DNA from: Dipteris shenzhenensis
Taxonomy: Eukaryota; Polypodiophyta; Polypodiopsida; Gleicheniales
NCBI GenBank assembly: GCA_047967505.1
Contig: CM106541.1
Length of the DNA: 64,000 bases
Reading direction: 5' to 3' (one strand)
Positions 35,750 to 47,467 of the stretch are shown piece after piece; position 1 is the first letter of the stretch; every line of letters starts with the position of its first letter. Below the pieces are notes generated by a model. It made no database searches and was not told the DNA's origin. It saw only the letters and a list, made by a program, of their open reading frames with translations. The position numbers and the translations under genes are program-made.

Positions 35750-35754
35750 AGAAC

Positions 35755-36423
35755 ATACTCTCACATGGGCACGAAGGGTCTAGATGACTACTAAGTGAGA
35801 CTTAACACCCATGACTGTCCACATAGATTTGTAGTTAAGAATCTGCAACAAATTTCCACAAACCCTAAAAACAGTAGCATAACCTTGACTAGGAGTGGAC
35901 CATGATCTTAATCAAAACAAATCACAAAAACAAGCGAGGTGAAGCTTGTCAAGTTGATGATGAATGTGAGCTTCTCTTAGATTGTTCTATTTAGAAGACG
36001 ACGAAGAGAATAGATATAAGAGCCCAATAGCTCTACATAAGTTTGGATCTGAGTAAATGGTCTCGTCTCATTCTCTTTACAGTCTTATGTACAGTCAAAG
36101 CTGAAGGTGGTCTATCCGAGTCGAGACAACTTTCCAAGAGACTGAAATATTCTCTTTAAAAGTACATGTCCATATCGACAATTCAAACATTGAAAAGCAG
36201 AGCCATTCTTTTATTGCACATAAAAGAGGGTAAGGAACCATAATATGTCAGCCCCTGCCTGTCAGGGTAAGAAACAAGGAAGGAGCCAACGCTCCAGCTT
36301 CTTCATAAAGCTTTTGTTTTCTTGAGCATATGAAGGTCTCACCAGGTAGAGTTCGGAAGATGGCAAGTTTACGCTTTTCATCATGTGCGTCTAGCAACCA
36401 CCAGAGAACATCAGTCTGGGCAT
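35755..36423 (-). repeat. PNGase A 3'-flank copy, proximal part
   Basis: Reverse complement of DNA just downstream of P3, about 61607-62290, including the phrases CTTTACAGTC and CCTGCCTGTCAGGGTAAGAAACAAGGA. Together with 28261-29353 it forms one continuous flank split by element D. Confidence 0.8.
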
Positions 36424-36985
36424 TTAAATGTTACAGGATAGATAAATTACGTCCAACAATATGCTATAATTTTTGGTATTCATTGATCTTTCATAACACC
36501 CCTGCGTGCTACCGAAATCGTAATTTTGTTCTAAAGCTTCTATTCCAGCAGTGACTGCTTCCAACAATAGTCATACTGCTATGAACAGCTTGTGTATCAA
36601 GGATAAGAACGTTGAAGACAGAAACTGTAGAACTCTGCTCGTTGAAGGAGTGCGTAAGATTACTCTCTTCAATAAAAGAGCTCTTGAGCCTGGAATACAC
36701 TTGGCTATACAAGTCGAGAGGGAAAAAGCTAGATGTTTCTTGAGAAAACACTACTTTTGGCAATCACATCTCCTTTTAATGGGGTGACTTGAGACACGAT
36801 CTGTATGTTGGAACCATTTTGAAAGACAAGCACATGATCGAATACAAAAGAATAGGAGGCTGTGGCAAATATGTTCCCCACAACGAGCAAACTATATAAC
36901 CTGAAAATGAAATTGATTGCTTGGCTGCGGTATGAAAAGTGCCGTCCAATCCCTCAAAATCTGATGTCAGTTCAGAGAAGATAGT
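36424..36985 (-). pseudogene. PNGase A 3' fragment P1
   Basis: Minus-strand copy of about the last 600 bp of the P3 coding region (about 61003-61606). Readable blocks include VVFSQETSSFFPLDLYSQVY and EESNLTHSFNEQSS, which keeps Gln (CAG) where P2 has TAG. A frameshift separates the C-terminus, and an early TAA (36424-36426) ends the final block CNI. At 36985 the gene stops abruptly and is joined to a different piece of 3' flank, so the copy is 5'-truncated. Confidence 0.85.
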
Positions 36986-36989
36986 AGGC

Positions 36990-37846
36990 TCATGATAAGT
37001 AGACCGTAGTATAAATATAAGCTCTCACACATAGAAATCCACACACCCACACATACTTGAGCATCTATTAATACAAAGCTCTTGGTGCTAAATTTCTGTC
37101 GGCACTCCGGAGGTGAAGGGAAGACTCAGCTGTGACAAAGGCTAGCACTAAAGGAGAAGGCTAATCAAAACATAGTCCACATTCTCTTCATTCAAGCTAT
37201 AACTGCTTGTGAAGACTATAAGATTTCATTTTAGTCTCTCCCAAACGAGCACCATCTAGCTCACCAGGCAATGCAACACTTAAGATAGATAGAATTTATC
37301 GCTACGTCAGCTGGCCGCAACATGTATGAAAACTTCACAAGGTGAAATTCTGCCACAAGAAGGCCTACAACTCCAGTGTTAATTGTTCGACACTCTAGAG
37401 CTTGAGGAGAAGAGAACTAACAGCAAAAATAGAGTAGCATACAAGACTATCTAAATGTAAAATAGAGTAAAGAAAGTTACTACAACATAGTTACACAACT
37501 ACAACATAGTCACACACAGGGAATTGACTCTCGTGGACGAAGATAGAGCTACATGTGAAGATACGACCCAAAAGTAGAACATAAGGTTAAGCAAAATGAT
37601 CAGCTTTACACAAAGCCCATGGCCACCTGTCCACCTGCCCACCCAGCTTCATGTGGGTATTCACATAGACATCATCGCTCCACCACGAGTTATACTACAA
37701 TCCATTCAGCTCATTACAAGCTTGAGCACACCATTGACATACACCTTCAAGTACCAATGTAAGAAGGACAAACAAAAGCTGCTGCAGTCTCTTGACACAC
37801 AAAAATGTCAAGTAGATAACAAGACAGCCTTGGCATTCTTGCAAAC
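36990..37846 (-). repeat. Second PNGase A 3'-flank copy
   Basis: Reverse complement of about 62670-63180 downstream of P3, extended by insertions. Shared words include GTCGGCACTCCGGAGGTGAAGG and CTGCAGTCTCTTGACACACA. One end abuts P1 and the other abuts a Gypsy reverse-transcriptase fragment. Confidence 0.75.
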
Positions 37847-38577
37847 TAAGCTGGTCAAAGAGAAGATTGACAAGTTATTAAGAGTTGGTTTCATATATCC
37901 CCTAACACATGTCACTTGGTTATCTCCTATGGCCATTGTTCCAAAGAAAAATAAAAAATTGAGAATTTGTGGACTATAGAAAGTTAAATGCAGCTACCAT
38001 CATTGATCCATTCCCACTACCATTTTGTGATTCATTACTTGATGTTGTAGTTGGACTTGAAATTTACGGTTTTTTGGATGGTTTCAATGGGTATAACCAA
38101 ATCAGAATGGCTCCAGTAGACAGAGATAAAACTGCTTTTGTCACAGAATGGGGTGTGTTTGCATCAAATCTGATGACTTTTGGATTGAAGAATGCCCTAC
38201 CTACTTTTTAAAAATATATACAAGAGGTATTTGTAGAGTACCTCACATCCTTTATGAAGGTATTTTTGGATGATTTCTCAGTTTTTGGAAAAATGGTGGA
38301 ACATTTAAATCACTTAGCATTATGCTTTGCTAGATGCAGATTTAGTGGTCTCAGTTTAAATCCAGCAAAGTGTGCTTTTGCTGTTAGTAGAGGAATTCTA
38401 CTAGGACACATTATCTCACAACAAGGAATGGAGATTGATCCTAGCTAAGTTTCAGCAATTCAGAATGCAAAAGCCCCAAAAAACATCAAACAACTTCAAA
38501 GATTTCTAGGCCAAATCAAATGACATTGTAGATTTCTAAGATACCTTGCAGATATTTGTTATTTGATTAGAGATACA
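37847..38577 (+). pseudogene. Gypsy reverse-transcriptase fragment E
   Basis: Only the reverse-transcriptase domain is present: VKEKIDKLLRVGFIYPL, SPMAIVPKKNKKLRIC, DYRKLNAATIIDPFPLPF, TAFVTEWGVF, KVFLDDFSVF (catalytic Asp pair intact) and LLGHIISQQGMEIDP. The wording differs from element D and resembles the Athila/Tat side of Ty3/Gypsy. One 2-bp deletion (near 37968), two TAA and one TGA break it. There are no LTRs, and both edges are PNGase A flank DNA. Confidence 0.85.
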
Positions 38578-38585
38578 GAACCGAA

Positions 38586-38800
38586 GAGGCTGGAGTGTTG
38601 GTTCCTTCCTTGTCTCTTATCCTGACAAGCAAGGGCTCATATATTTTGGACGTCTGTTTCCCTGCCCTATTTTATGAACAGTAAAAGAATGGCACTGTTT
38701 GAATTGTCCATATGGACATGTTCTTGTAAGGAGAATATTTCAGTCCATTAAAAGTTATCTCGACTCAGACCAGCCACTTTCATCTTTGACCAAGAAGATG
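38586..38800 (+). repeat. Inverted piece of PNGase A 3' flank
   Basis: Matches the DNA at about 61741-61975 in the plus orientation (GCTGGAGTGTTGGTTCCTTC, GGACGTCTGTTTCCCTGCCC), whereas the P2 gene that starts right beside it (38802) is in minus orientation. The proximal flank of P2 has therefore been inverted. Confidence 0.8.
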
Positions 38801-39526
38801 ATCAGTAGTTGGCATTATAGATGTTACAGGATAGATCAATTACGTCCAACAATATGGCATAATTTTTGGTAATTACTGATCTTTCATAACACCCCTGCGT
38901 GCTATCGAAATCATAATTTTGTTCTAGATCTACTATTATGGCAGCCGTGTTTCCAACAATAGTCACACTGCCTTGGACAGCTTGTGTATTCTTCAAAGAA
39001 TGGAATGTGATTGTAGACAGCGAAACAGTAGAACTCTATTCGTTGAAGGAGTGCGTAAGAATACTCTCTACAATGTAAGAGCTAGAAGGCCCAAAATACA
39101 CTTGGCTATAGAAGTCAAGAGGGAAAAAGTTAGACGTTTCTTGAGAAAACAATACTTTAAATGGTGTTTTTGCAATCACGTCTCCTTTTAATTGGGTGAC
39201 TTGAGACACAATCTCTATGGCGGTATCATTTTGAAAGACAAGCATGTTATCGAATGCAAAAGAATAGGTGGCTGTGGCATATATGATCCCCAAAGAGCAA
39301 ACTATGTAACCTGAAAACGAAATCGATCGCTTGGCTGTGGTATGAAAAGTGCCATCCAATCCTTCAAAATCTGATGTCAGTTTGGAGAAGATAGCAGGCA
39401 CATGATAATTCAAAAGCCCACCAATTGTCTGGGAAGCCTTAGGATCAAGCCAAAGATGAAGGTTGGTGCCCAGTGGCCAGCTACCAATGGCATTCTCTAC
39501 TCTCATGCTAATGGTGTGGTCATCTC

Positions 39527-40327
39527 TGTTAGAAAATAGGAGGGAATGAATCACTCAATCCTCCACCCAAGATCTCTCCAACTCTCACACACTCAACTCA
39601 AATAGATGATCACAGATGCAACAAACACACACTCAGAAATATAGATGGAATAGATGGAGAGAGAGAGTATATTCATCCACCGGATGGTAGGCAGAAAATG
39701 GCTCCAAGGGAGCAGTACAAATCACAGCAGGGTGCTGGAGCAAACTGATGAACTCTCTCTCACAAACTCTCCCAGATCTGAGTTGCTGAACGCTGCCTTG
39801 GAGAAGGCTTTTTGTAGTGCACTAGATGCTGGGATCAATGGAGAAGTGGGCCTTTTATAGGCACTGCCCAGGCCCCTTCAGATGACCGACCAGCAGGGTC
39901 GGTACCCTGTCTAGTGGCCGACTTCATGGGCCCCATAAAACTGACCAGGGTTGGCCCTAGTCAGTGGCCTTGGTTGGGCCGACTTGGCCTGCCACAGGCC
40001 CCTATATAAGGGTGCCCTGTGCAGCCAGTCTGCACTGCTGCAGGAGCCTCCATGTGAGGCCTAAAGCCCCCTTTTACCTGCTGTTGCAGGCTGCGACCAG
40101 CCCGTGTGCTGGTCGCCTATATCTGCCATGCTCTCTTCCCTCTGGTTCCGGCCTGAGTCTCTCTTCCTGTTGCAGGCTGCGACCAGCCCGTGTGCTGGTC
40201 GCCTATATCTGCCATGCTCTCTTCCCTCTGGTTCCGGCCCGAGTCTCTCTTCCAGCCCTCCTATCTCTCACTGCCCCTTGTCCCCTCAAATCAAGGGCTC
40301 ACAGGTGGGCACAGTGAGAATCTAACA
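39527..40327 (-). repeat. 3' LTR of element A
   Basis: 801 bp, about 90 bp longer than its partner. An 86-bp stretch (about 40084-40169) is tandemly duplicated at 40170-40255 in this copy only. Ends are TGTTAG...CTAACA. TATAAAA (minus strand, 39859-39853) is the likely promoter position. Confidence 0.95.
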
Positions 40328-40387
40328 CCCCCCCTCAATGTCACAACTGTGGGCCAATCCCCATACATCTGTGATGAGGTGCTCCAT

Positions 40388-41193
40388 CTATTCTCCATGG
40401 AGTGCCTTCATGAAGAGGTCGGACAAGTTGTCGGTGGTCAGGCAGTACATGAGCTCGATCACGTCGTCGATGATGAGTTCTCGAACAAAGTGGTAATGAA
40501 CTTCAATGTGCTTGGTCTGCACATGGTACACTGGATTCTTGGCAATGGCTATGCAACTCTGATTGTCGCACATCAGCACTGTTACGCTCTCCTGACACAC
40601 GTCCATGTCCTCCAGAATCCACCTCAACCACAGTGTCTCACAAGCTGCTGTACACGCGGCTTTGTACTCTGCCTCTGTAGATGAAAGGGCCACTCTGGGT
40701 TGCTTCTTACTCAGCCAAGAGATGGCACTAGATGCAAGTAAGAAGCAATACCCTGTTGTTGATCTTCTGGTGTCAGCATCACCCGCCCAATCACAGTCGC
40801 AGAACCCGCCTAGTTCGATGCCTTTGGTATAGGTGATCCCATAGGTGCAAGTACCCTTTAGATACCTCATCACCCATAAACCTGCATCCCAATGACTCTT
40901 CCTGGGAGAAGCAAAGAACTGGCATAATAGCCCAACTGCATAACAAATATCAGGTCGAGTATTGGTAAGGTAAAGCAAACTTCCTATCAATCGTCGGTAC
41001 AAAGGAGTATCAACCGGTTGGGATGTGTCGTGAACACTTAGCTTGAGCCCGACCTCCATGGGAGTTACTGCTGTCCTGCAATCCTCCATTTGGAATCTCT
41101 TCAGAAGTTCTCTGCAATATTTCTCCTATGAAATGAAGATCCTATCTTTGGCCTGCTTTACTTCTATCCCAAGGAAGTAGTGTAATAACCCAA
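40388..41193 (-). pseudogene. Element A reverse-transcriptase end and RNase H
   Basis: Picks up the reverse transcriptase beyond the nested element B (LLHYFLGIEVKQAKDRIFIS), has TAG at 41126-41128 where a Gln is expected, and continues through TPMEVGLKLS, YRRLIGSLLYLTNTRPDI and the RNase H residues (FCDCDWAGD, LSSTEAEYKA, CDNQSCIAIAKNP, TKHIEVHYHF). It ends at TAG 40388, near the usual C-terminus. The C-terminal wording continues to the polypurine tract. Confidence 0.9.
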
Positions 41194-41198
41194 GGTCA

Positions 41199-41395
41199 TG
41201 AAGGGCCAGAAGGGGAAGAAGAACTAGGGAGAGAGAGTGAGAGAGAGTAGACTCAAGTGTGCGGGTGTGAAGTGATGAGCCACACCACAAACTCATTAGT
41301 TTTATTAGGATTAGGTTTTACCCTATGACTGTCTTAAGACAGTCATAGGTGTCCTATCTTTAATAAAGGGTTGGCAATGTGCCTTTACCCCAACA
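41199..41395 (-). repeat. 3' LTR of element B
   Basis: 197 bp with TG...CA ends. It contains a perfect 28-bp palindrome centred between 41335 and 41336 (arms end in GTCTT/AAGAC), also present in the other LTR. Confidence 0.95.
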
Positions 41396-41494
41396 ACCTC
41401 CCACCTAAAGGCCAATGTGCCTAAAGGGGAGAAAAGAATAAAAATTACAGCAATATACAGTTACTGTATACAAGACCATAAAATAAGAATGGTC

Positions 41495-44400
41495 TTATCC
41501 TAATCCCATGATGTGGCGGCAATGTGCAAACCACTCTGTAGGCAAGCTCTTAGTGAGCAAATCTGCAGGATTATCATCAGTGTGCACTTTCACAAGCTCG
41601 AGTCGCTTGTCTTCCAGTACCTGTCTGATGAAATGATATTTCACATCAATGTGCTTGGTCTTTTGATGAAAGACCGGATTCTTTGCCAACATGATAGCAC
41701 TCTGACTATCACAATGCAAAACTGGCATATCTCCTGTAATGCCCAAATCTCCCACCAGCCGAGTAAGCCATATTGCTTCCTTGCAAGCCTCAGTGGCTGC
41801 AACATATTCAACTTCAGTGGTTGACAGTGCAATGCATTTCTGCAACCGAGACACCCATGATATAGCACCTCCTGCAAATGTGAAAATATAACCAGTAGTA
41901 GACTTCCAGTTATCTGCATTCCCTGCATAGTCTGAATCTGTAAAACCATGCACCAATGCATCCTGCCTACCATAGCATATGCACAAGTCTTTGGTACCCT
42001 TGAGATACCTCAAGACACCTTTCACTGCTTCCCAGTGCCGCTTGCCTGGATTTGCCATATACCTGCTGATGACTCCCACCGCAAAAGCAATATCCGGACG
42101 AGTGGCAACCATGGCATACATCAAAGATCCAACTGCAGATGCATAATACGGAACCTTGGCCATTTCAGCCTTATCATCATCTGATCTGGGCTGTCCTTAC
42201 TGCTGAGTTTTAAATGTGGAGGCAACGGGGTACTAATAGACTTCCCCCCCTCCATTTTAAAGCGCTGCAGTACTTTGTCAATGTACTCCTTCTGTGACAG
42301 AAACAAAAGTCCCTTGTACCTGTCACGAGTAATCCGCATGCCAAGAATACGAGTTGCATCACCCAAGTCTTTCATGTCAAAAGACTTATGCAGTTGTTTC
42401 TTCAAAGCACTAATCTCATGCTGAGATTTACTGGCAATAAGCATGTCATCCACATATAGAATGAGTAGCATCAAACTGCCATCCTTTGCCCGTTTGGTGT
42501 ACAAGCAATGATCGGTCTCACACCTATGATACCCTTGGGACTGCATGAAGGCATCAAACTTCTTGTACCATTCTCTTGGCGCCTGCTTGAGTCCATACAA
42601 GCTCCTCTTGAGCTTACACACAAGCTGCTCTTTCCCTTTAACAGCATATCCCTCTGGCTGACTCATATAGATCTCATCATGAAGATCTCCGTGAAGAAAA
42701 GCTGTCTTCACATCCATCTGACATAAATCCATGTCATCATGAGCAACAAGAGCTAACACTGCTCTCAAAGTAGTCATCTTGACTACAGGGGAAAAGATCT
42801 CATCAAAGTCAATGCCCTTCTCCTGCTTAAATCCCTTCGCAACCAATCTGGCCTTATACCTCGGTAAAGCATTTGAATCCACTTTGACTTTGTAAACCCA
42901 CTTGCATGGCAAAACCTTTCTGCCTGCAGGTAGCTGCACCAAGTCCCATGCATCATTTTGAAGTAGAGAGTCCATTTCAGACTGCATGGCTTTCTCCCAC
43001 TTCCTTTTCTCTGTTCTTCCCATAGCTTCCTTGAAGCTGGAAGGCTCACCACAATCTGTCAGCATGATAAAATCAGCCACATTATTGGCTCCTGGAACAG
43101 GCCGTTGTACACGGGTGCTCCTCCTAACAAAATGTTCCGGATTAGGCTGTTGTCGAGCCTGTTCGTCATGCATGACGGGTGGCTGTACCACCATATCTGG
43201 CTGTTCTACAGCCCCATCTGCTGGCATATCCAGTGGTGCATCATTGGCAAAATTATCTGGCTGATTTCCAACCTGTATACCCTCTTGAATAGGGTTATCT
43301 GCAGCAGCCTGCTACTGCATATAAAAGGGCATTCTTTGCTATCCAACATCATCATAAATAACCCTCCTGTATTCCACAGGTTGCACAGGTTCCTTGTGTA
43401 CACTATCCTCTTTAAAGATGACATCATTGCTGCGTATAATCTTCCGTTTAACGGGATCCCATAACCTGTACCCCATTTCACCTTCGTCACCATAACCCAT
43501 AAAGATGCATCTGATAGACTTTGGATCCAGTTTGGTGCGCAGTTCTTTGCATACATGAGCAAAGCACTCGCAGCCAAATACACGTAAGTGCTTATATGAA
43601 GGTGGCTTGCCAGACCACACCTCCTCTGGCACTTTCAACTCCAAAGCCTTGTTTGGCGACCTGTTAATAATGTGAACTGCTGTTTGCACGGCTTCTGCCC
43701 AAAAGCCATGGGGTAATGCAGCATAAGACAACATACATCGAACCTTCTCCTGAATAGTTCGATTCATGCGCTCACTTGCACCATTTTGAGATGCATTATA
43801 AGGGGCTGTGAGTTCCTGTTTGATGCCCTTAGCTTCGCAAAACTGCACAAAAGCATGTGACACATACTCACCCCCATTATCGGATCTGAGGCATTTCAGC
43901 CTACGACTTGTCCGATTCTCAACCTGAGTGACAAACTTCTTGAAAGCATCTAAGGCATCGCCCTTATGCTTCAAGAAATAGACCCACACTTTGCGTGTGG
44001 CATCATCAATGAAAGTAATAAAATATTTTGCACCCCCTAGTGATAACTGTGGCATCTCACACAAATCAGTGTGCACTAGATCAAGCGGTGCTCTATTCTG
44101 GGGAGTTCTCCTCTTATGAGGAGTCACAAAATGCTTGCCAAATATGCAATGATCACAAGTAGGCAAATCTGAAAAAGAAAGAGACGGCAGATAACCCAAA
44201 CGTGACAGTTCTTGCATTCCTTTAACAGACATGTGTCCCAACCGGCTATGCCACAATGAAACATTTGGCAGCTCGGTTATGGCAACAACATGATTACCCA
44301 CACTGGAAACATAAAGAGGGTACAAGGTATCACTCTTAAAACCCTCAGCCACTACAGCCTGGCCATCAGTAATCACCCGTTTGGAATCCCCAAATGTGGT

Positions 44401-45594
44401 GTGGTAACCACTGTCATCCAACAAGCCAGTGCTAATCAGATTTTTCTTGATTTGCGGCACATGGCGGACACCATCAAGCATGAATATGCGTCCATCAGGA
44501 AATACTATCTGTATACTGTCAATCCCTGCAATCTGACATGCATAGTTGTTCCCAAGATGAACAACTCCATAAGTACCTGTGTAGGAAGTAAACCACTCCC
44601 TATGAGGAGTAACATGAAAAGAAGCACCTGAGTCCAAGAGCCAGGTGTGCATGTCATGGCCATCAATACCCAAAGCATGTGCTATTACAGCAGAAGAGCA
44701 TAAAACATCATGTATGTCACTGTCACTGTCCTCTGCTGCAACATTCACTGCATCCAAGTCATCTGCCTTGGCCTTGCCTTTGCCTTTGCTTCCATTGCCT
44801 GCATCCTTTGTTTCAGCCTTCTTGGCTTTCTAATCCCGTATGAACTTGAAGCACTTAGACTTCACATGTCCCTTCTTGCCACAATAAAAGCATTCAATAT
44901 CCTTTTTGCCACGGGACTGACTGCGGGATTTGGACTTACTAGCAGATCTCCCCTTCTGCTGAGTCCTGCCTCTATCCTGTACCTGCAAGGCATTTGAAGA
45001 CTTGCTGCTCGCATTATTCTTCCTGCTCATCTCCTCCATAAGGAGAGAGCTCTCTACATCAGCATACATAAGAGTGACATTCGAATTTGGCAGGGTGGTC
45101 TTGAAGGTGTCCCAACTCTCAGGGAGGGTACACAACAAGAAAGTAGCCTTGAACTCCTCATCAAGGTTCAATCCCTGTGCAATAAGCTGTGTAAAGTTGG
45201 CATTGAGCTCACTCTAGTGTGAGGTCATAGCTGTACCTTCCTTCATGCGAAGATCAACCAGCTTCTTCAACCAGTAAACCTTACTGGCTGAGCTCTTTTG
45301 GGCATACAACTCTTCTAGCCTCTGCCATAGGCCATAAGAGGTCTTTTCAGCCTAAACATTGAACACAAGAGTATCAGAAATAGTGAGCATGATAGCTGCC
45401 CTTGCGGACAAATCAAGCTCTTCCCAGTCATCAGCTGCCATGTCAGATGGCTTGACACCCTTCACCCTTATGGGCTTAGAAATCTTCTTTAACAGAAGTA
45501 CATTCAAGCACTGTTCTGCCCATAATGCATAATTGTGTGCTCCTTCCAGTTTCTTTATGTTCAGAATTGAAGATTCACTTCCCCCTGATGCCAT
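41495..45594 (-). pseudogene. Element B gag-pol polyprotein
   Basis: Starts at ATG 45594 (MASGGSESSILNIKKLEG). Domains in order: Copia gag; zinc knuckle CFYCGKKGHVKSKC near 44880; protease WLLDSGASFHVT near 44640; gag-pre-integrase; integrase with HTDLCEM, SDNGGEYVS and QNGASERMNRT; reverse transcriptase with QMDVKTAFLHGDL and YVDDML near 42445; RNase H with TDSDYAGN, ALSTTEVEYVAA, CDSQSAI and TKHIDVKYHF. All catalytic residues I can check are present. The damage is TAG at 45352, 45214, 44830, 43339 and 43312 (lower coordinate of each), all in one frame, plus a 1-bp deletion near 42190 that moves the last 220 residues to another frame (42163-41495). It would encode the particle and replication proteins; as it stands it cannot make them whole. 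Confidence 0.92.
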
Positions 45595-47250
45595 GTCAGA
45601 TAAGGAAAGTATCTGACTCCCTGGAAGTAAAAAGACTGAATAAAAATTCTGATTTCTCAGAAAAAACCTGCTCTATCAAGAGCCAGGAGCACTCACAATA
45701 GTACTGTTTTTTACTGTCAGGAAAATCTGCAGCAAATAGTAAATGTCCCTGCAATCACTGTACCTTCTAACACACTATACCGTGCTCAAATAGGCATAAA
45801 CAGTAAATCCAGAATGCTGCAGCTGTTCCACAAGTGCTTTAACAGTGCATCATTGGCTGACAAAACACAAAACACTGCTGTAAACACTGCTGTATTGGCT
45901 GTACTGATCACTTCTCCCACCTCAGATGAGGTATTGCACTGAGTTAATATGCATAAACCACTTGGCATACACCCAAAAAAAAATGACACTTCAGCCTGTC
46001 ACAAAACCTGCAACAGAAAATGGGATAAATCCCAAGCAATCACCCTTCTGCCAAGGGGATAAAATGCATCTGAAGATCTCTGTCGGTAACCCAAGTGCTA
46101 TCAAACAAAATCTGGGCAAAAGCCCCTTGATCTAACACCTGAACCAAGTGAAGAATACCTCAACACTGAGGTAGCATGCAATGTGAAAATCTCTCTGACA
46201 AAATCAACCAACAGTGTAATGCATATACTGCCCTGTGTACAAACACTCAATGAGGAACCTTTTGAGCACTGTCAACGATGGACCGTTAGGGACCGAGTAA
46301 ACTCGATGCGCCCTGGCCAAGCGTGGCTCAACTGAGGTTCTCTGAGTGTTGCACAAAAAATGTGACCTGCAAGAAAATGTCACCTCGACACTGCGGAAAT
46401 CGAGACAAATGTGTGCTCTCTCGCACCACACTGCCTCAAGGCATACAAAGCATCAACTGCCGGGCAAAAGCCCTATGATCTGCTCACCCGGAAACTGAGA
46501 TTCAAACCCAGTAAAAGCATAAAAATCCTCTGCAAAATCAAGGCATTTCCTTCACGAAAACAGATAACTGTGCAATCAACCACACACTGTGGTTCTCTTC
46601 ACCTCAAGCACGAGGTAAATGAAGGTACTTGCTGTACTTTCAAGAAAACACAGTTTTGAGAACTGAAAGATGATCCTGAATCAAGAGCAGATAGCTCTTT
46701 CTCCTTCTTTTCTTCCAAAAAAAATTCTGTGCCTGCTGTGCTTCCTGTACCTGCGCACGTATGCAGGGTACGGAATCCCAGAAAAAAAATTTCGAAAGTT
46801 CTCCCGATGCACGTCATGTACCTGCGCAGTGTAAGTCCGTACGGATGTACGGCGTCCGTACGGCAGGTACGGATGGCCGTACCTGAGCGCGCGCTGCGTG
46901 CTCTGACTCTGCGCGGCCTAGTGCTGTGCACTGGCTGCCCCTGCGCAGGCTAGCAGCAGCTAGCTGCTGCTGTAGCTCTAGCTGCGTGAGCAGTTGCGCT
47001 GCTCGTGCTGCTCCGCTTGCCGCCGCCCGTGCTCACGCTGCCCTGCTTGCCTCCGTGCTGCGCCGCTGTGCCCCGCGCTGCGCTGCCGTTGCTGCCTGCA
47101 GACCTGCGACGCCTGTCCGTACGGATGTACGGACGACGTACGTCCGTACACCTGCGCTGTCACCTGCTGGCCCGCGCTACCGCCTGCTGGCCCTTGCAGA
47201 GGCTAGGTAGAGGTCGAGGGGGGTGGGTAGGCAAGGGTAGAGGGAGAAGT
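45595..47250 (-). other. Element B untranslated leader
   Basis: About 1.65 kb between primer-binding site and gag, long for a Copia element. The part next to the LTR (46740-47220) is GC-rich and contains clusters of CCGTACGG and CGTACG palindromes (46850-46895 and 47115-47150) and several GTACCTGCGCA-like words. No protein is evident. Packaging or dimerisation structure is possible; that is inference. Confidence 0.6.
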
Positions 47251-47263
47251 GGCTCTGATACCA
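47251..47263 (-). other. Element B primer-binding site
   Basis: The minus strand reads TGGTATCAGAGCC two bases inside the 5' LTR, complementary to initiator tRNA-Met. Confidence 0.92.
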
Positions 47264-47265
47264 GT

Positions 47266-47462
47266 TGAAGGGCCAGAAGGGGAAGAAGAACTAGGGAGAG
47301 AGAGTGAGAGAGAGTAGACTCAAGTGTGCGGGTGTGAAGTGATGAGCCACACCACAAACTCATTAGTTTTATTAGGATTAGGTTTTACCCTATGACTGTC
47401 TTAAGACAGTCATAGGTGTCCTATCTTTAATAAAGGGTTGGCAATGTGCCTTTACCCCAACA
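47266..47462 (-). repeat. 5' LTR of element B
   Basis: 197 bp, matching the 3' LTR almost base for base by eye, including the palindrome (47389-47416). Confidence 0.95.
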
Positions 47463-47467
47463 GGTCA

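Larger units (their letters stand above)
41199..47462 (-). mobile_element. Copia element B, nested in A
   Basis: Complete 6,264-bp element with two 197-bp LTRs that look almost identical and a perfect 5-bp target duplication GGTCA (41194-41198 and 47463-47467). It interrupts the reverse transcriptase of element A after FEITDL. The primer-binding site (minus, 47263-47251) lies two bases inside the 5' LTR. The polypurine tract is AGGTGGGAGGT before the 3' LTR. A single long reading frame covers gag through reverse transcriptase, with five TAG codons and one 1-bp frameshift as the only visible damage. It is the youngest transposon in the window. Confidence 0.95.

Noticed and set aside
30656-45594. 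TAG reassigned to glutamine in this genome
   Set aside because: The intact P3 gene ends at TGA without informative TAG, other stops (TAA, TGA) also interrupt decayed genes, and frameshifts accompany them; decay explains the pattern more simply.
46926-47268. Cys/Ala-rich small frames in several registers
   Set aside because: They lie in the GC-rich leader of element B and overlap in all frames; they come from composition, not coding.
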